The notes under the pieces: model-generated | Seen by the model: only the letters and a program-made list of their open reading frames with translations | What the model was told of the DNA's origin: nothing | The model's database searches: none | Origin: Citricoccus sp. CH26A | GTDB lineage: Bacteria > Actinomycetota > Actinomycetes > Actinomycetales > Micrococcaceae | Reading direction: 5' to 3' | DNA length: 64,000 nt | NCBI RefSeq assembly: GCF_000224415.1 | Contig: NZ_AFXQ01000002.1 | Coordinates: forward strand, 62,001-126,000 | Made by a program: the position numbers and the translations under genes | Shown here: piece by piece, positions 17,139 to 26,715 of the stretch | Numbering within the stretch: position 1 is the stretch's first letter | Layout: each line of letters starts with the position of its first letter

Positions 17139-18005
17139 ATGGGCCCTGTGACGTGTCCCGAGCAGAACCCCGAGATTCCCGGCCTCCCCGAGGCGATCGC
17201 CCTGGCCCGTGACGCCCGGCGGGTGGTCGTGCTGTCCGGCGCCGGCATGAGCGCCGAGTCGGGCGTGCCCACCTTCCGGGACGCGCAGACCGGGCTGTGG
17301 GAGCGGTACAGCCCCGAGCAGCTGGCCACCGAGGACGCCTGGTACGCCGATCCGGGCCTGGTCTGGTCCTGGTACCAGTGGCGGGCCCGGCTGGTGCGGT
17401 CCTGCTCCCCGAACGCCGGACACCGGGCGATCGCCGCCTGGCAGCGGGCCCGGAGCGTCCCCGAGGCCGGATCCCTGGTCATCTCCACCCAGAACGTGGA
17501 CGACCTGCACGAGCGCGCCGGTGCCGACGTGCTGGCCCACCTGCACGGTTCCCTGTTCGACTACCGCTGCGCGGACTGCGGCACGGAGGCCAGCCACGAT
17601 CCGGGCTCGGCGGGTGACACTGCGGCCGGCCCGGAGGGCCCCGCCGCCCCGGCCGCCGGCAGCGAGGCCGACCTGGAGCAGCTGCTGCGGCGGACCCCGC
17701 CGCCGTGCCCCGCGTGCGGGACCGGACGGTTGCGGCCGGGCATCGTCTGGTTCGGCGAGATGCTGCCGGAACGGGCCCTCCAGGACACCTACGCCGCCCT
17801 GGACACCTGTGACCTCGCCGTCGTGGTCGGCACCTCGGCCGTCGTGCAGCCGGCCGCCTCGCTGCCGTACGTCGCGCTGGGCGCCGGAGCCGCCGTTGTC
17901 GAGGTCAATCCCGAGGCGACCGAGTTCTCCACCGCCGCCACCGTGCACGTGCCCGGCACCGCCGGCACGGTCCTGCCGGCCCTGGCCCGGGCCGCCCTAG
18001 GATGA
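17139..18005 (+). CDS. NAD-dependent protein deacylase, sirtuin (class III)
   Basis: 288 residues. The NAD-binding signature GAGMSAESGVPTFRD is at 34-48, TQNVDDLH at 117-124 and the catalytic His at 136. Zinc ligands are C144/C147 and C190/C193, with a 25-residue Ala/Gly/Pro-rich insertion between the pairs. Tyr79 and Arg82 form the Y-x-x-R pair that marks class III sirtuins (SIRT5/CobB type), which prefer succinyl or malonyl lysine, so desuccinylase activity is likely. ATG 17139 is preceded at a distance by GGGGAGGG. It converges with the dGTPase gene 53 bp away. Confidence 0.93.
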   Translation: MGPVTCPEQNPEIPGLPEAIALARDARRVVVLSGAGMSAESGVPTFRDAQTGLWERYSPEQLATEDAWYADPGLVWSWYQWRARLVRSCSPNAGHRAIAAWQRARSVPEAGSLVISTQNVDDLHERAGADVLAHLHGSLFDYRCADCGTEASHDPGSAGDTAAGPEGPAAPAAGSEADLEQLLRRTPPPCPACGTGRLRPGIVWFGEMLPERALQDTYAALDTCDLAVVVGTSAVVQPAASLPYVALGAGAAVVEVNPEATEFSTAATVHVPGTAGTVLPALARAALG

Positions 18006-18058
18006 GGGCCATGCCCGCGGGGGGGGCCGGACACGGACGGGCCTGGACGGGCGAGGGA

Positions 18059-19447
18059 TCAGACCCAGGTCCGGGAGAACTGCTCCCCACGGACCAGGGT
18101 GGCGTGCCACTCCAGGGCCGTGGAGTCGGTCAGCGAGGCCACCTGGTCGATGACCACGCGACGGCGGGCGGCGTCGTCCGCGGCCTCCCGCCAGTCCTGG
18201 GCGAACATCGGGTCCAGGTAGCGGTCCCCGGTGGACCAGAGCAGGTCCACCAGCTCGGTGAGCAGTTCCCGCTGACGGGCGTAGAGGGGCTGGCGGGCCT
18301 CGGAACTCATCACGTAGGCGGCGGCGATGCCCTTCATGGTGGCGATCTCGATGGCCGTCTCGGCGGGGACCACCACATCGGCCCCGTGCCGGGTGAGCGG
18401 GTCGTTGCCGAACACCTCGCGGGTGGCGTCGAACGCCGCGTTGGAGAACCGGCCGATGAGCTGGCTGGTCATGTCCTTCAGCGCGGCCCGCGAGCGCCGG
18501 GTGCCGTCCGCCTCGGCCACCCACACGGAGGTGCCCTCCAGCCGCTCGAGCGCGGCCTCGACCTCGGCCGGATCGGTCTCCGGGAGGTACCACTGCAGGG
18601 TGCGCTCGACCACGAGCTCCCGGTGGGAGGCGTCCTGGAGCCAGTGCAGCTGGAACTGGCCGTTGACGATCCCGTCCTCGACGTCGTGCACGGAGTACGA
18701 GATGTCGTCGGCCAGGTCCATGACCTGGGCCTCCATGGACTTCCGGAGGCCGGTGACGCCCCGGCGGAACCACGCGAAGACCGGCAGGTCGTCCGCGTAG
18801 ACGCCGAACTTGCGGCTGCGCCGGCCGTCCGGGTCCAGCGGGGCGTCCTCGCGGGCCCACGGGTACTTGCAGGAGGCGTCCAGCGAGGCGCGGGTCAGGT
18901 TCAGCCCGGCCGAGGTGCCGTCGCCGAAGAACTTCTTGGTCTCCAGCCGGGCCAGCAACCGCAGGGTCTGGGCGTTGCCCTCGAAGCCGCCGATGTCCTG
19001 GCTCAGCGCGTTGAGCGCCCGCTCCCCGTTGTGCCCGAAGGGCGGGTGTCCGAGGTCGTGGGACAGGCAGGCGGCGTCCACCACGTCCGGGTCACAGCCC
19101 AGGGACCGTCCCAGTTCCCGGCCCACCTGGGCCACCTCGAGGGAGTGGGTCAGCCGGGTGCGGGCGAAGTCGTCCTCGTCCGGGGCGACCACCTGGGTCT
19201 TGGCCCCCAGTCGGCGCAGCGCGGAGGAGTGCAGGATGCGGGCCCGGTCCCGTTCGAAGTCCGAGCGGTACGAGCTCTTCGGCGGTTCCGGCAGCCAGCG
19301 CTCGCGGTCCCAGGCCGAGTAACCGGGCAGGGCGGCCGGCCTGCCCGCGTAGGGCGGGCGGCCCTCGGGGCCGAAGAGCACGGCCTGGTGCGCCCGCGGC
19401 CGTCCGCGCGGCGCCAGGGGCGCGGAGGACGACGCCGGCTCAGCCAC
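18059..19447 (-). CDS. dgt: deoxyguanosinetriphosphate triphosphohydrolase-like protein
   Basis: 462 residues, HD-domain dNTPase. RLTHSLEVAQVGRELG gives the first His and CLSHDLGHPPFGHNGE the HD pair with further metal ligands; the final Asp lies in DLADDISYSVHDVEDG. These enzymes hydrolyse dNTPs to nucleosides and triphosphate and help balance dNTP pools. The start ATG 19447 overlaps the end of dusB by 8 bp, so the two are translationally coupled. The same dusB-dgt pairing is common in actinobacteria. Confidence 0.92.
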   Translation of the reverse strand: MAEPASSSAPLAPRGRPRAHQAVLFGPEGRPPYAGRPAALPGYSAWDRERWLPEPPKSSYRSDFERDRARILHSSALRRLGAKTQVVAPDEDDFARTRLTHSLEVAQVGRELGRSLGCDPDVVDAACLSHDLGHPPFGHNGERALNALSQDIGGFEGNAQTLRLLARLETKKFFGDGTSAGLNLTRASLDASCKYPWAREDAPLDPDGRRSRKFGVYADDLPVFAWFRRGVTGLRKSMEAQVMDLADDISYSVHDVEDGIVNGQFQLHWLQDASHRELVVERTLQWYLPETDPAEVEAALERLEGTSVWVAEADGTRRSRAALKDMTSQLIGRFSNAAFDATREVFGNDPLTRHGADVVVPAETAIEIATMKGIAAAYVMSSEARQPLYARQRELLTELVDLLWSTGDRYLDPMFAQDWREAADDAARRRVVIDQVASLTDSTALEWHATLVRGEQFSRTWV

Positions 19448-20648
19448 CCGAGACGTCCAGCTCGGCGGCGGCGATCATCGTCTTCTGCTCGGCGTTGAGC
19501 TCCCGGGAGTCCAGCCACCCCTCGGGCAGGTGGGGGCGCTTGGGCGAGCCCGCGCGCCCGCGCGGCCCCTCGGCGTCGGGACCCGGGTACGGGGCGGTGG
19601 GGTCCAGCTCGTCCAGCAGGGCCCGCAGGGTGAGCAGGTCCGGCACCTGGGCGAGCTTCGCCCGCAGCTCCCCGCCCACCTGATAGCCCTTGAAGTACCA
19701 GGCCACGTGCTTGCGGATGTCCCGCAGGGCCTTGTCCTCGTCCCCGCCGAAGGTGTCCACGAGCAGCTCGGCATGCCGGTAGAAGGTGTCGGCGACGGTG
19801 GCCAGGCCGGGGCGGAAGCGCTTGTCCGAGCCCTCGAACGCGTTCTGCAGGTCCCCGAAGAGCCAGGGCCGGCCCTGGCAGCCGCGGCCGATGACGACAC
19901 CGTCCACACCGGTCTGCCGCACCATGGCGATGGCATCCTCGGCACTCCAGATGTCCCCGTTGCCCAGCACCGGGATGTCCGGCAGGGCCTCGCGCAACCG
20001 GGCGATGGAGTCCCAGTCCGCGGTGCCGGAGTAGTGCTGTTCCATGGTGCGCCCGTGCAGGGCCACGGCGGCCACGCCCAGGTCCCGGGCGGTGCGGCCG
20101 GCGTCGAGGTAGGTCAGGTGGTCCTCGTCGATGCCGCGGCGCATCTTCACCGTGACCGGGATGTCCTTCTTCGAGGCCTCGCGCACGGCGGCGCCGACGA
20201 TCGAGGCGAACAGCTCCGACTTCCACGGCAGGGCCGAGCCGCCACCGCGCTTGGTGACCTTGGGCACCGGGCAGCCGAAGTTCAGGTCCACGTGGTCGGC
20301 CCGGTCCTCCTCGACGAGCATCCGCACGGCCTGGCCCGTGGTGACCGGGTCCACGGAGTAGACCTGCACCGAGCGCGGCGTCTCGTCCGGGTCGTGGTGG
20401 ATGATCCGCAGGGACTCGGGCCGGCGCTCCACGAGGGCGCGGGCGGTCACCATCTCGGAGACGTAGAGGCCGCCGCCGTACTCGCGGCAGAGCCGGCGGA
20501 AGGCGGTGTTGGTGATCCCGGCCATGGGGGCCAGCACCACGGGCACGTCGATGGTCAGCGGGCCCAGCTGCAGGGCGGGCAGGTTGAGTCGTCCTGGAGT
20601 CGGGGCCGCGTGCTGGGAAACGGGGGAAGCGTCAGTCACGGCAGTCAT
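19440..20648 (-). CDS. dusB: tRNA-dihydrouridine synthase
   Basis: 402 residues. A FMN-binding TIM barrel starts at LAPMAGITNTAFRRLCREYG (about 39-58). DLNFGCPVPKVTKRGGG carries the catalytic Cys126, VTVKMRRG and GNGDIW bind the cofactor, and VVIGRGCQGRPWLF closes the barrel. The helical tRNA-binding domain follows (about 290-400). It reduces specific uridines in tRNA. ATG 20648 gives the usual start; ATG 20657 is a possible alternative and neither has a clear ribosome binding site. Coupled to dgt by overlap. Confidence 0.93.
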   Translation of the reverse strand: MTAVTDASPVSQHAAPTPGRLNLPALQLGPLTIDVPVVLAPMAGITNTAFRRLCREYGGGLYVSEMVTARALVERRPESLRIIHHDPDETPRSVQVYSVDPVTTGQAVRMLVEEDRADHVDLNFGCPVPKVTKRGGGSALPWKSELFASIVGAAVREASKKDIPVTVKMRRGIDEDHLTYLDAGRTARDLGVAAVALHGRTMEQHYSGTADWDSIARLREALPDIPVLGNGDIWSAEDAIAMVRQTGVDGVVIGRGCQGRPWLFGDLQNAFEGSDKRFRPGLATVADTFYRHAELLVDTFGGDEDKALRDIRKHVAWYFKGYQVGGELRAKLAQVPDLLTLRALLDELDPTAPYPGPDAEGPRGRAGSPKRPHLPEGWLDSRELNAEQKTMIAAAELDVSGG

Positions 20649-20736
20649 TGCACCCATTATCCCAGAGATGTCCGTGCGCCGCCGCGCCGTCCACGGGGGG
20701 TGGAAGATCCCCGGTGGATGGGGTGTTATGCCAACC

Positions 20737-21765
20737 ATGAGTGAACGGAAGAAGATCGGGTTCCTGAACTTCGGGCACTGGAGTTCCGCGCCCGGGTCCC
20801 GCACCCCGGATCCCGGTGCGACGCTGACCCAGACCATCGAGATGGCGGTGGCCGCGGAGGAGGCCGGCATGGACGGCGCCTGGGTCAGGTCACACCACTT
20901 CCAGCACATGATCTCCTCCCCGTTCCCCCTGCTGGCCGCGATGGGTGCGGTCACCCGGACCATCGCGCTGGGCACCGGCGTGATCGACCTGCGGTACGAG
21001 AACCCCCTCTACATGGCGGAGGAGGCCGCGACGACGGACCTCATCTCCGGCGGCCGGCTGCAGCTGGGCATCTCCCGCGGCTCGCCCGAGGCGGCGCGGG
21101 ACGGCCAGCACCAGTTCGGCTACGAGGTGGAGGACGGACAGAGCTGGTCGGACCTGGCGCAGGAACGGGGCCGGCGGTTCCGGCAGGCCGTCTCCGGGGA
21201 GATGATCGCCGAGGCCGACCCGAACTCCGGCTGGGCGCCCCCGGGGCAGGACATGCTGCCCATCCAGCCGCAGTCCCGTGGGCTGGTCAACCGGATCTGG
21301 TGGGGTTCGGGCACCATCGCCTCCGGCGTGCGGGCTGCGCAGCAGGGGTACAACCTGCTCTCCTCCACCCTGCTCCTCCAGGACGACGGCCGGCCCTTCC
21401 ACGTCCAGCAGGCCGACCAGATCGCCCAGTACAAAGCCGCCTACGCCGAGTCCGGCCACACCACAGGCGGGATGACCGCCGTGACCCGATCGGTGTTCCC
21501 CATCGTCTCGGCCGAGGACGACCGGTACTTCGGGGGGCGGAAGGAGGCCAAGGACTCCTTCGGTCACCTCGAGGGCGGCCGGGCACGCAGCGGGCCGACG
21601 TACTCGGGCACCCCGGACGAGGTCGCCGACCTGCTGCGCGGGGACGAGGCCGTCCAGGCCGCGGACTGGGTCCTGCTGGCCAACCCGAACCAGCTCGGCG
21701 TGGAGTACAACGCGCACCTGTTCGCGCAGTGGGCCGGACTGGCCAGGGTGCTCGGCTGGCAGTGA
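20737..21765 (+). CDS. LLM-class flavin-dependent oxidoreductase
   Basis: 342 residues, a luciferase-like monooxygenase fold. It begins KKIGFLNFGHWS, and RSHHFQHMISSPFPLLAAMGAVTRTIALGTGVIDLRYENPLYMAEEAATTDLISGGRLQLGISRGSPE is the standard barrel core of the family. The cofactor is expected to be FMN or F420; the sequence does not decide this. ATG 20737 (MSERKKIGF) is preferred; ATG 20728, 9 nt earlier, is equally placed relative to a GATGGGG stretch. It is a single gene, divergent from dusB. Substrate unknown. Confidence 0.88.
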   Translation: MSERKKIGFLNFGHWSSAPGSRTPDPGATLTQTIEMAVAAEEAGMDGAWVRSHHFQHMISSPFPLLAAMGAVTRTIALGTGVIDLRYENPLYMAEEAATTDLISGGRLQLGISRGSPEAARDGQHQFGYEVEDGQSWSDLAQERGRRFRQAVSGEMIAEADPNSGWAPPGQDMLPIQPQSRGLVNRIWWGSGTIASGVRAAQQGYNLLSSTLLLQDDGRPFHVQQADQIAQYKAAYAESGHTTGGMTAVTRSVFPIVSAEDDRYFGGRKEAKDSFGHLEGGRARSGPTYSGTPDEVADLLRGDEAVQAADWVLLANPNQLGVEYNAHLFAQWAGLARVLGWQ

Positions 21766-21881
21766 CCGGTGCACGGCCCCTCCCGCGGCACCCGGTGTCT
21801 GCCCGGGCACGTTGGTAGCCTTGGAGGGCTGGGCTCGATCGCCCCGCACCCCCCACCGCCGGCAGACGGGAGCCTGACCCC

Positions 21882-23054
21882 ATGGAGCTCTGGGTCATCA
21901 TGCTCATCGTGTGCGTCGTGGTGGCCGGCGTCGGCGGATGGGCCGGCGTCGCCGCCGTCCGGCGCAGCCAGCTCACCGGCCGGCAGGAGCGCTGGCGGGA
22001 ACTGGAACGGCGCTTCCACCGCGTGACGATGGACGCCGAACGCTACGACCGCAGCCCGGGTGACGCCCTCGCGGCCCCGGGGTGGCTGGACCGGTCCAGC
22101 CCCGTGGTCCGGGGTTTCTCGGGAACCCTCAAGCGCGCCGCCCGGGACAAGTACGCCCTGGAACGGTCCGTGGACCCCGCCCCCGGTGCCCGGGGCCGGG
22201 ACCCCGGCACCGGGGACACGGCCTCCCGACTCGCCCCCACGGACCAGGACCTGGAGTCCCTCGAGCTGCTGGTGGAGAGGGTCGAGGACGCCTATCGGGA
22301 CGCCGACCGCGCCGTCCGCACCACCGGGTGGAGCACGCCGGGCACCCTGCAGGTCCCCCACCCCCAGTTCCTGCTCGATCCCCGCTGGGGACGGCCGGCC
22401 GTCCTGCCCCGGATGGGTGCCGTCACCGCACGGGACGCCGAACGCGCCGTCAAGGACTTCCTGGATGCGACCTACCCCCTGCGCCGGGAGAGGGCCCTGA
22501 AGGCACTGCGGGAACGCGCCGACGGCCCCGGCGCCGCATACCGCGCCCAGAAGGCCCTCGACCGGCTCATGGCCACCCACCGGTACACGGTGGACCGGCA
22601 CGGATTCCTCTGGCCCGGTTCCACGGAGGTCGAGCACTGGGGTGTCTACCGCACCTTCGGACGCCCCGCGGACCTGCCCCTGGACGACGCCCCGCCCGTG
22701 GAGATCGCCAACGCCCTGTGGTCCCTGCTGCCGGACGGCAGGTGCCTGCCCGAGGAGGAACTGTTCGAGGAGGCCCGCACCCTGCTGGGTGCCACCGGCG
22801 GTTTCGGGGCCGGGATCACCGAGAGCCTCAACGCGGGCATCGTCCGCGGTGTGCAGAGCCTGCCGGAGAACGTCCGGAAGGTCATCCAGGACGTCGTCCC
22901 GAACGGCACCTTCATCCCCTCCCCCAGGCCCCGGATGGACCAGCGCCTGCACGAGGGACTGCTCGAGGGCCTCGTCACCGGGCGCCTGCAGCGCACCGCC
23001 GACGGACGGATCTGCCGCCTGCGCGCGGCCTGGCCGAGCACCTACCGGCGCTGA
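21882..23054 (+). CDS. uncharacterised protein with one N-terminal membrane helix
   Basis: 390 residues; I do not recognise the family. Residues about 3-26 (LWVIMLIVCVVVAGVGGWAGVAAV) form one membrane segment. A basic, Arg-rich region follows (RQERWRELERRFHRV), then a long charged soluble part with no cysteines of note. The segment LESLELLVERVEDAYRDADRAV could form a short coiled coil. The C-terminal third (VEIANALWSLLPDGRCLPEEELFEEARTLLG and ENVRKVIQDVV) looks helical, perhaps winged-helix-like. No operon partner: 116 bp after the flavoprotein and 69 bp before the reductase-like gene. Codon use is like its neighbours. Confidence 0.8.
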   Translation: MELWVIMLIVCVVVAGVGGWAGVAAVRRSQLTGRQERWRELERRFHRVTMDAERYDRSPGDALAAPGWLDRSSPVVRGFSGTLKRAARDKYALERSVDPAPGARGRDPGTGDTASRLAPTDQDLESLELLVERVEDAYRDADRAVRTTGWSTPGTLQVPHPQFLLDPRWGRPAVLPRMGAVTARDAERAVKDFLDATYPLRRERALKALRERADGPGAAYRAQKALDRLMATHRYTVDRHGFLWPGSTEVEHWGVYRTFGRPADLPLDDAPPVEIANALWSLLPDGRCLPEEELFEEARTLLGATGGFGAGITESLNAGIVRGVQSLPENVRKVIQDVVPNGTFIPSPRPRMDQRLHEGLLEGLVTGRLQRTADGRICRLRAAWPSTYRR

Positions 23055-23123
23055 CCGCCACTGACCGGTACCGGGCGGGGACCATGCATTCCCCGGCCGC
23101 GGCCCCCTCACTAGCGTGGCGCC

Positions 23124-23669
23124 ATGCGACCGCTGCGGTTCTCCATCAATGTCACCCTCGACGGGTGCTGCGACCACCGGGTCGTCCTCACGGACCCGGA
23201 ACTGCACGCCCACCATGCCGGGATCCTGGCGCACGCCGACGCGCTCATCCTCGGCCGCGTCACGTACCAGATGATGGAGCAGGCGTGGCGTCCGCCGGCC
23301 TCCGAGGCGATGCCGGACTGGACGCAACCCTTCGGGCGCACGATCGACGCGGCGAGGAAGTACGTGGTCTCGAGCACCCTGGAGACGGTCGACTGGAACG
23401 CCGAGCGCGTGCGCGGGGACCTGGGCCAGGCCGTGCGGCGGTTGAAGGACGAACCGGGCGAGGGGCTCTACGTGGGCGGTGTGACGCTCCCGCGGGCGCT
23501 GGCCGAGCTCGGGCTCATCGACGAGTACGAGTTCGTGGTGCATCCCGTCCTGGCCGGCCACGGCCCGACGCCGTTCGCCGGGCTCACCGAGCGCCTCGAG
23601 CTGCGCCTGCTGGACCGGAAGGAGTTCACCTCCGGCGCGGTGGCGCTCCGGTACCAGCCGAGGCACTAG
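23124..23669 (+). CDS. dihydrofolate reductase/RibD C-terminal family protein
   Basis: 181 residues. PLRFSINVTLDGCCDH, ADALILGRVTYQMM, KYVVSSTL, then LYVGGVTLPRALAELGLIDEYEFVVHPVLAGHG is the standard layout of the RibD C-terminal/DHFR-like reductase family. The nucleotide-binding GG and the LIDEY...HPV motif are intact. It is not a true folate-pathway DHFR, since the family also includes many reductases of unknown substrate. Probably a soluble NADPH-dependent reductase. Converges with the YibE/F gene 25 bp away. Confidence 0.85.
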   Translation: MRPLRFSINVTLDGCCDHRVVLTDPELHAHHAGILAHADALILGRVTYQMMEQAWRPPASEAMPDWTQPFGRTIDAARKYVVSSTLETVDWNAERVRGDLGQAVRRLKDEPGEGLYVGGVTLPRALAELGLIDEYEFVVHPVLAGHGPTPFAGLTERLELRLLDRKEFTSGAVALRYQPRH

Positions 23670-23694
23670 CTGTCCCGGGAAGCATCCGGGCCGG

Positions 23695-25104
23695 TCACCG
23701 TCCGGCGTCGGCCCGCTGTCCCCTCCCGGGACGGTCGGAACCAGCCCGCACCTGCGCCGGCGCCGGCACCTGCACCTGCACCTGCACCGCCTTGGCCACG
23801 CCCACCGCGATCGCCGTGGTCACCGGGATGGCCAGGACCAGGCCGATCGAGCCGACCAGGATGCGCACCACCTCCTCCACCAGTTCGGCCGAGAGCAGGG
23901 TGTCGGCCAAGGACCGGTCGTACAGGGAGACCACGATCAGCAGCGGCAGGGCCGCGCCGGCGTAGGCGAAGGCGATGGTGTAGACGGTGGAGGCGATGTG
24001 GTCCCGCCCGATGCGCATCCCGGCCGCGAACAGCTCCCGTGCGCAGGCCCGGGGATTGGCCGCCTGCAGTTCCCAGACGGCCGAGGACTGGGTGATGGTG
24101 ACGTCGTTGAGCACCCCGAGGCCGGCCACCAGCAGCCCGCACAGCACGATCCCGCTGAGCCGCACCTCGGGGGCCACGGCGGCCAGCACGTACGAGTACT
24201 CGTCGCCCATCCCGGTCAGGGCGGCGGCGTCCGTGCCCCAGGCCGCCAGGACCGCGGTCAGCCCCAGCCCGATCAGGGTGCCCAGCAGGGCCGTGGTGGT
24301 GCGCAGGGAGAACCCGTGGGCGAAGTACAGCACCACCACCATGATCAGCGAACAGCCCACCAGGCCGACCCACAGCGGCGGCCCGCCCTCCAGCAGGGCG
24401 GGGACCATGAACCAGAACAGCACCGTGAAGGCCAGGCCCAGGCCCAGGATCGCCCGCACCCCGCGCCAGCGCGCCACCAGCACCACGACCAGGGCGTAGA
24501 GCGCGGCCAGCGCCACCACGGGCACCGCCCGCTCGAAGTCCACGAAGACGTGGTCGACCGCCCCGGAGGCCCCCGCCCCGGCCGCCGGCCCGCCGGCGTC
24601 GGCGTCGGCGGTGCCGCCGGGCAGCGCGGACAGGTCCAGCGCCTTGATCCGGTCGCCCACGGACACGTCCCTGCTGGCGCCGACCTCGGGCGGGACCGGC
24701 ACCCGCGCGGCGTCGGTGCCGCCGCCGTCGGGGTCCACGATGGCGTCCACGCACCGTACCTGCGCCGCCGCGCCCTCACCGACCACGGCACCGCCGGGGG
24801 TCTCGAGGGCCCCGGCCTGCGGCCCGCAGTCCCTCGGCTCGACGGCGGTCACCGTCCCGGAGAACAGGGTCACCCCCGAGGCGGTGCCGTAGGGATCGGC
24901 CAGGGACAGCTCCCGGTGGGACCCCGAGGGCCACAGGGCGATCATGGCGGCCACCAGCAGCAGGGTCACGGGCACGAGGATCGCCGCCAGGGCGGTGACG
25001 ACGCGGCGGCGCGACCCGCCGGGGCCGGTCAGCGCGGCGTCGGCCCCGGGTCCGGCGTCGAGGCCGTGGCCATGGCCGTGGCCGCCCGGGAGGCTGTCCT
25101 GCAC
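23695..25104 (-). CDS. YibE/F family membrane protein
   Basis: 469 residues. A His-rich cytoplasmic start (GGHGHGHGLD) precedes one membrane segment at about 35-58. An extracytoplasmic domain follows (about 59-180), including a Cys-containing SGTVTAVEPRDCG portion. Then come about seven more membrane segments (about 190-445) with GMGDEYSYVLAAVAPEVRLSGI and GVLNDVTITQSSAVWEL, conserved in YibE/F proteins. The molecular function of this family is not settled; transport has been suggested. Seven bp separate its start from the thioesterase stop, so it ends a four-gene operon glyS-GNAT-thioesterase-YibE/F. Confidence 0.85.
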   Translation of the reverse strand: MQDSLPGGHGHGHGLDAGPGADAALTGPGGSRRRVVTALAAILVPVTLLLVAAMIALWPSGSHRELSLADPYGTASGVTLFSGTVTAVEPRDCGPQAGALETPGGAVVGEGAAAQVRCVDAIVDPDGGGTDAARVPVPPEVGASRDVSVGDRIKALDLSALPGGTADADAGGPAAGAGASGAVDHVFVDFERAVPVVALAALYALVVVLVARWRGVRAILGLGLAFTVLFWFMVPALLEGGPPLWVGLVGCSLIMVVVLYFAHGFSLRTTTALLGTLIGLGLTAVLAAWGTDAAALTGMGDEYSYVLAAVAPEVRLSGIVLCGLLVAGLGVLNDVTITQSSAVWELQAANPRACARELFAAGMRIGRDHIASTVYTIAFAYAGAALPLLIVVSLYDRSLADTLLSAELVEEVVRILVGSIGLVLAIPVTTAIAVGVAKAVQVQVQVPAPAQVRAGSDRPGRGQRADAGR

Positions 25105-25111
25105 CGGGCGG

Positions 25112-25561
25112 TCAGCCCCGCAGCCGGACCATGACGTTGCGCATCTCCACCACCACGGTCCCGTCCGGCTCGGTCACCCGCACGTCCACGATCCGCGAGG
25201 ACCCGCTGCCGGTGCCGATCTCGGCGGTGGCGGTGAGCACCTCCCCCTCACGCCCGGGCGCCAGCAGCGACGAGCTGGAGTGGGAGGTCACCCAGCGCGG
25301 GGACTCCTCCCCCGTGTTCAGCGCGTAGGCCGCCGCGGTGTCCGCCAGCAGCATGGTGATCCCGCCGTGGCAGATCCCGTGGGAGTTGCACTGCCGGGAC
25401 CGCACCGTCATGGCCATGGTGCACCCGGCGTCGTCCCCGGCGACGAACGTGATGCCCTGGTCCGTCACGGGGGTGTCCACCGCGAGGATGGCGGCGGCCC
25501 GCTCGGCGCGCACGGCGGGGTCAACCGCGGTGCCGGCCGCGGCGTCCTGGGGATCGGTCAC
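25112..25561 (-). CDS. PaaI-like hotdog-fold acyl-CoA thioesterase
   Basis: 149 residues, one hotdog domain. CNSHGICHGGITMLLADTAAAYALN carries the His-Gly-Gly and catalytic Asp typical of PaaI-type thioesterases, and SSSSLLAPGREGEVLTATAEI is the second conserved strand pair. PaaI in other bacteria releases phenylacetyl-CoA pathway intermediates, but no paa genes are here, so the substrate is open. Its ATG overlaps the end of the upstream acetyltransferase by 4 bp, so translation is coupled. Confidence 0.88.
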   Translation of the reverse strand: MTDPQDAAAGTAVDPAVRAERAAAILAVDTPVTDQGITFVAGDDAGCTMAMTVRSRQCNSHGICHGGITMLLADTAAAYALNTGEESPRWVTSHSSSSLLAPGREGEVLTATAEIGTGSGSSRIVDVRVTEPDGTVVVEMRNVMVRLRG

Positions 25562-26715
25562 AGCGGTGCCCCCTCGCGCTCGCCCTCGGTCTCGTCGGGG
25601 TCCGCGGCCGAGTCCGCCCCGGACCCGGCCAGCGGGTCCGGAAGGTCGGCCGGGTCGGGACCCGGTTCGGCCCCCGGTCCGGCAGCGCCCTCCACCGCGG
25701 CGTCCCGGGCGGGCTCGCGGTCCTCGGACCGGTCGGTCGCCCAGATCCGGGTGTCCAGCAGCACCCGGGCGTGCCCGGTGGACAGCAGCTGGTCGAGCAT
25801 GGGGGTCAGCGCCGTCATCGCGTCGTCGGCCTCCACCTGGACCGGGTACTGGGCGGTGAGCATGGCCAGCAGGGCGCCCGCGGCGAACTGCGCGTCCGCG
25901 GGGGCCAGCTCGGGGTCCCAGCCGATCAGCACGTCCGTGGGGTCCTCGGTGCGCTCCGGGGTGTAGGAGATCGCGAACGCCGTGATCGTGCCGCCCTCGG
26001 CCTTCGGCCGGTTGCGCAGCACCACGGCCCCGGAGGCACCCGTCTGGGGGCCGAGCAGCAGCTGCTGGGCCCGTCCCACGGTCATCTCGGCCGGGTCCCA
26101 GTCGTGCACCGCCTGGTAGAACACGGACACCGCCTGGGTCAGCTCCACCGAGCCGGTGGCCGCCTCCTCCAGCGTCATCCCGCCCTCGGAGAGTTCCGGC
26201 GGTGCCAGCACCCCGGAGTCGACGACGATGCGCCGCGAGCGCTGGACCTCACGGAACCCGTGGCCGGCCAGGAACCGCTGGGTCGCCTCCGCGCCGTCCG
26301 GCACCTTCCCCTCGTGCCCCACGGCGAGCCGCGTCTTGAGCTCGACGGTCCCGATGGTCTCCACGGCCACGTCCGCCTCCGCGCGCAGCGCGTTCAGCAG
26401 CATCGTGCCGATGCCGCGGTGGCGCACGGGCGCGGCCGTCTCGGCGTAGAACCACAGCCGCTTCGGGTGCACGCGGGAGGTGGAGACGACCCCGGCCGCC
26501 ACCGGGACGCCGTTGTCCTCGGCTACCAGACAGCGCACCCAGCCGTCGGCACCCGCGGCCGAACCGCCGTCGTGGGAGGGGCGCAACAGGGTGCGGTCCT
26601 GGTGCTGCTGCGGGTCCGAGGGGTCACCCCAGGTCTGCAGCAGCCGCAGGTCGTCCCCCTCGGCCCAGGGCCGCAGGGTGACGTTCACGGGCTGGTCCGT
26701 GTCCACCGGGGTCAC
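25558..26715 (-). CDS. GNAT family N-acetyltransferase with C-terminal extension
   Basis: 385 residues. An N-terminal GNAT domain (about 10-160) has the acetyl-CoA loop RHRGIG and the preceding strand [21 protein letters not shown]. Residues about 170-330 look like a second, degenerate acetyltransferase half ([26 protein letters not shown]) without a glycine loop. The last 55 or so are acidic and Pro/Ala-rich, probably disordered. The start overlaps the end of glyS by 4 bp. Such double GNAT proteins are common in actinobacteria, and their substrates are mostly unknown. Confidence 0.82.
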   Translation of the reverse strand: MTPVDTDQPVNVTLRPWAEGDDLRLLQTWGDPSDPQQHQDRTLLRPSHDGGSAAGADGWVRCLVAEDNGVPVAAGVVSTSRVHPKRLWFYAETAAPVRHRGIGTMLLNALRAEADVAVETIGTVELKTRLAVGHEGKVPDGAEATQRFLAGHGFREVQRSRRIVVDSGVLAPPELSEGGMTLEEAATGSVELTQAVSVFYQAVHDWDPAEMTVGRAQQLLLGPQTGASGAVVLRNRPKAEGGTITAFAISYTPERTEDPTDVLIGWDPELAPADAQFAAGALLAMLTAQYPVQVEADDAMTALTPMLDQLLSTGHARVLLDTRIWATDRSEDREPARDAAVEGAAGPGAEPGPDPADLPDPLAGSGADSAADPDETEGEREGAPL

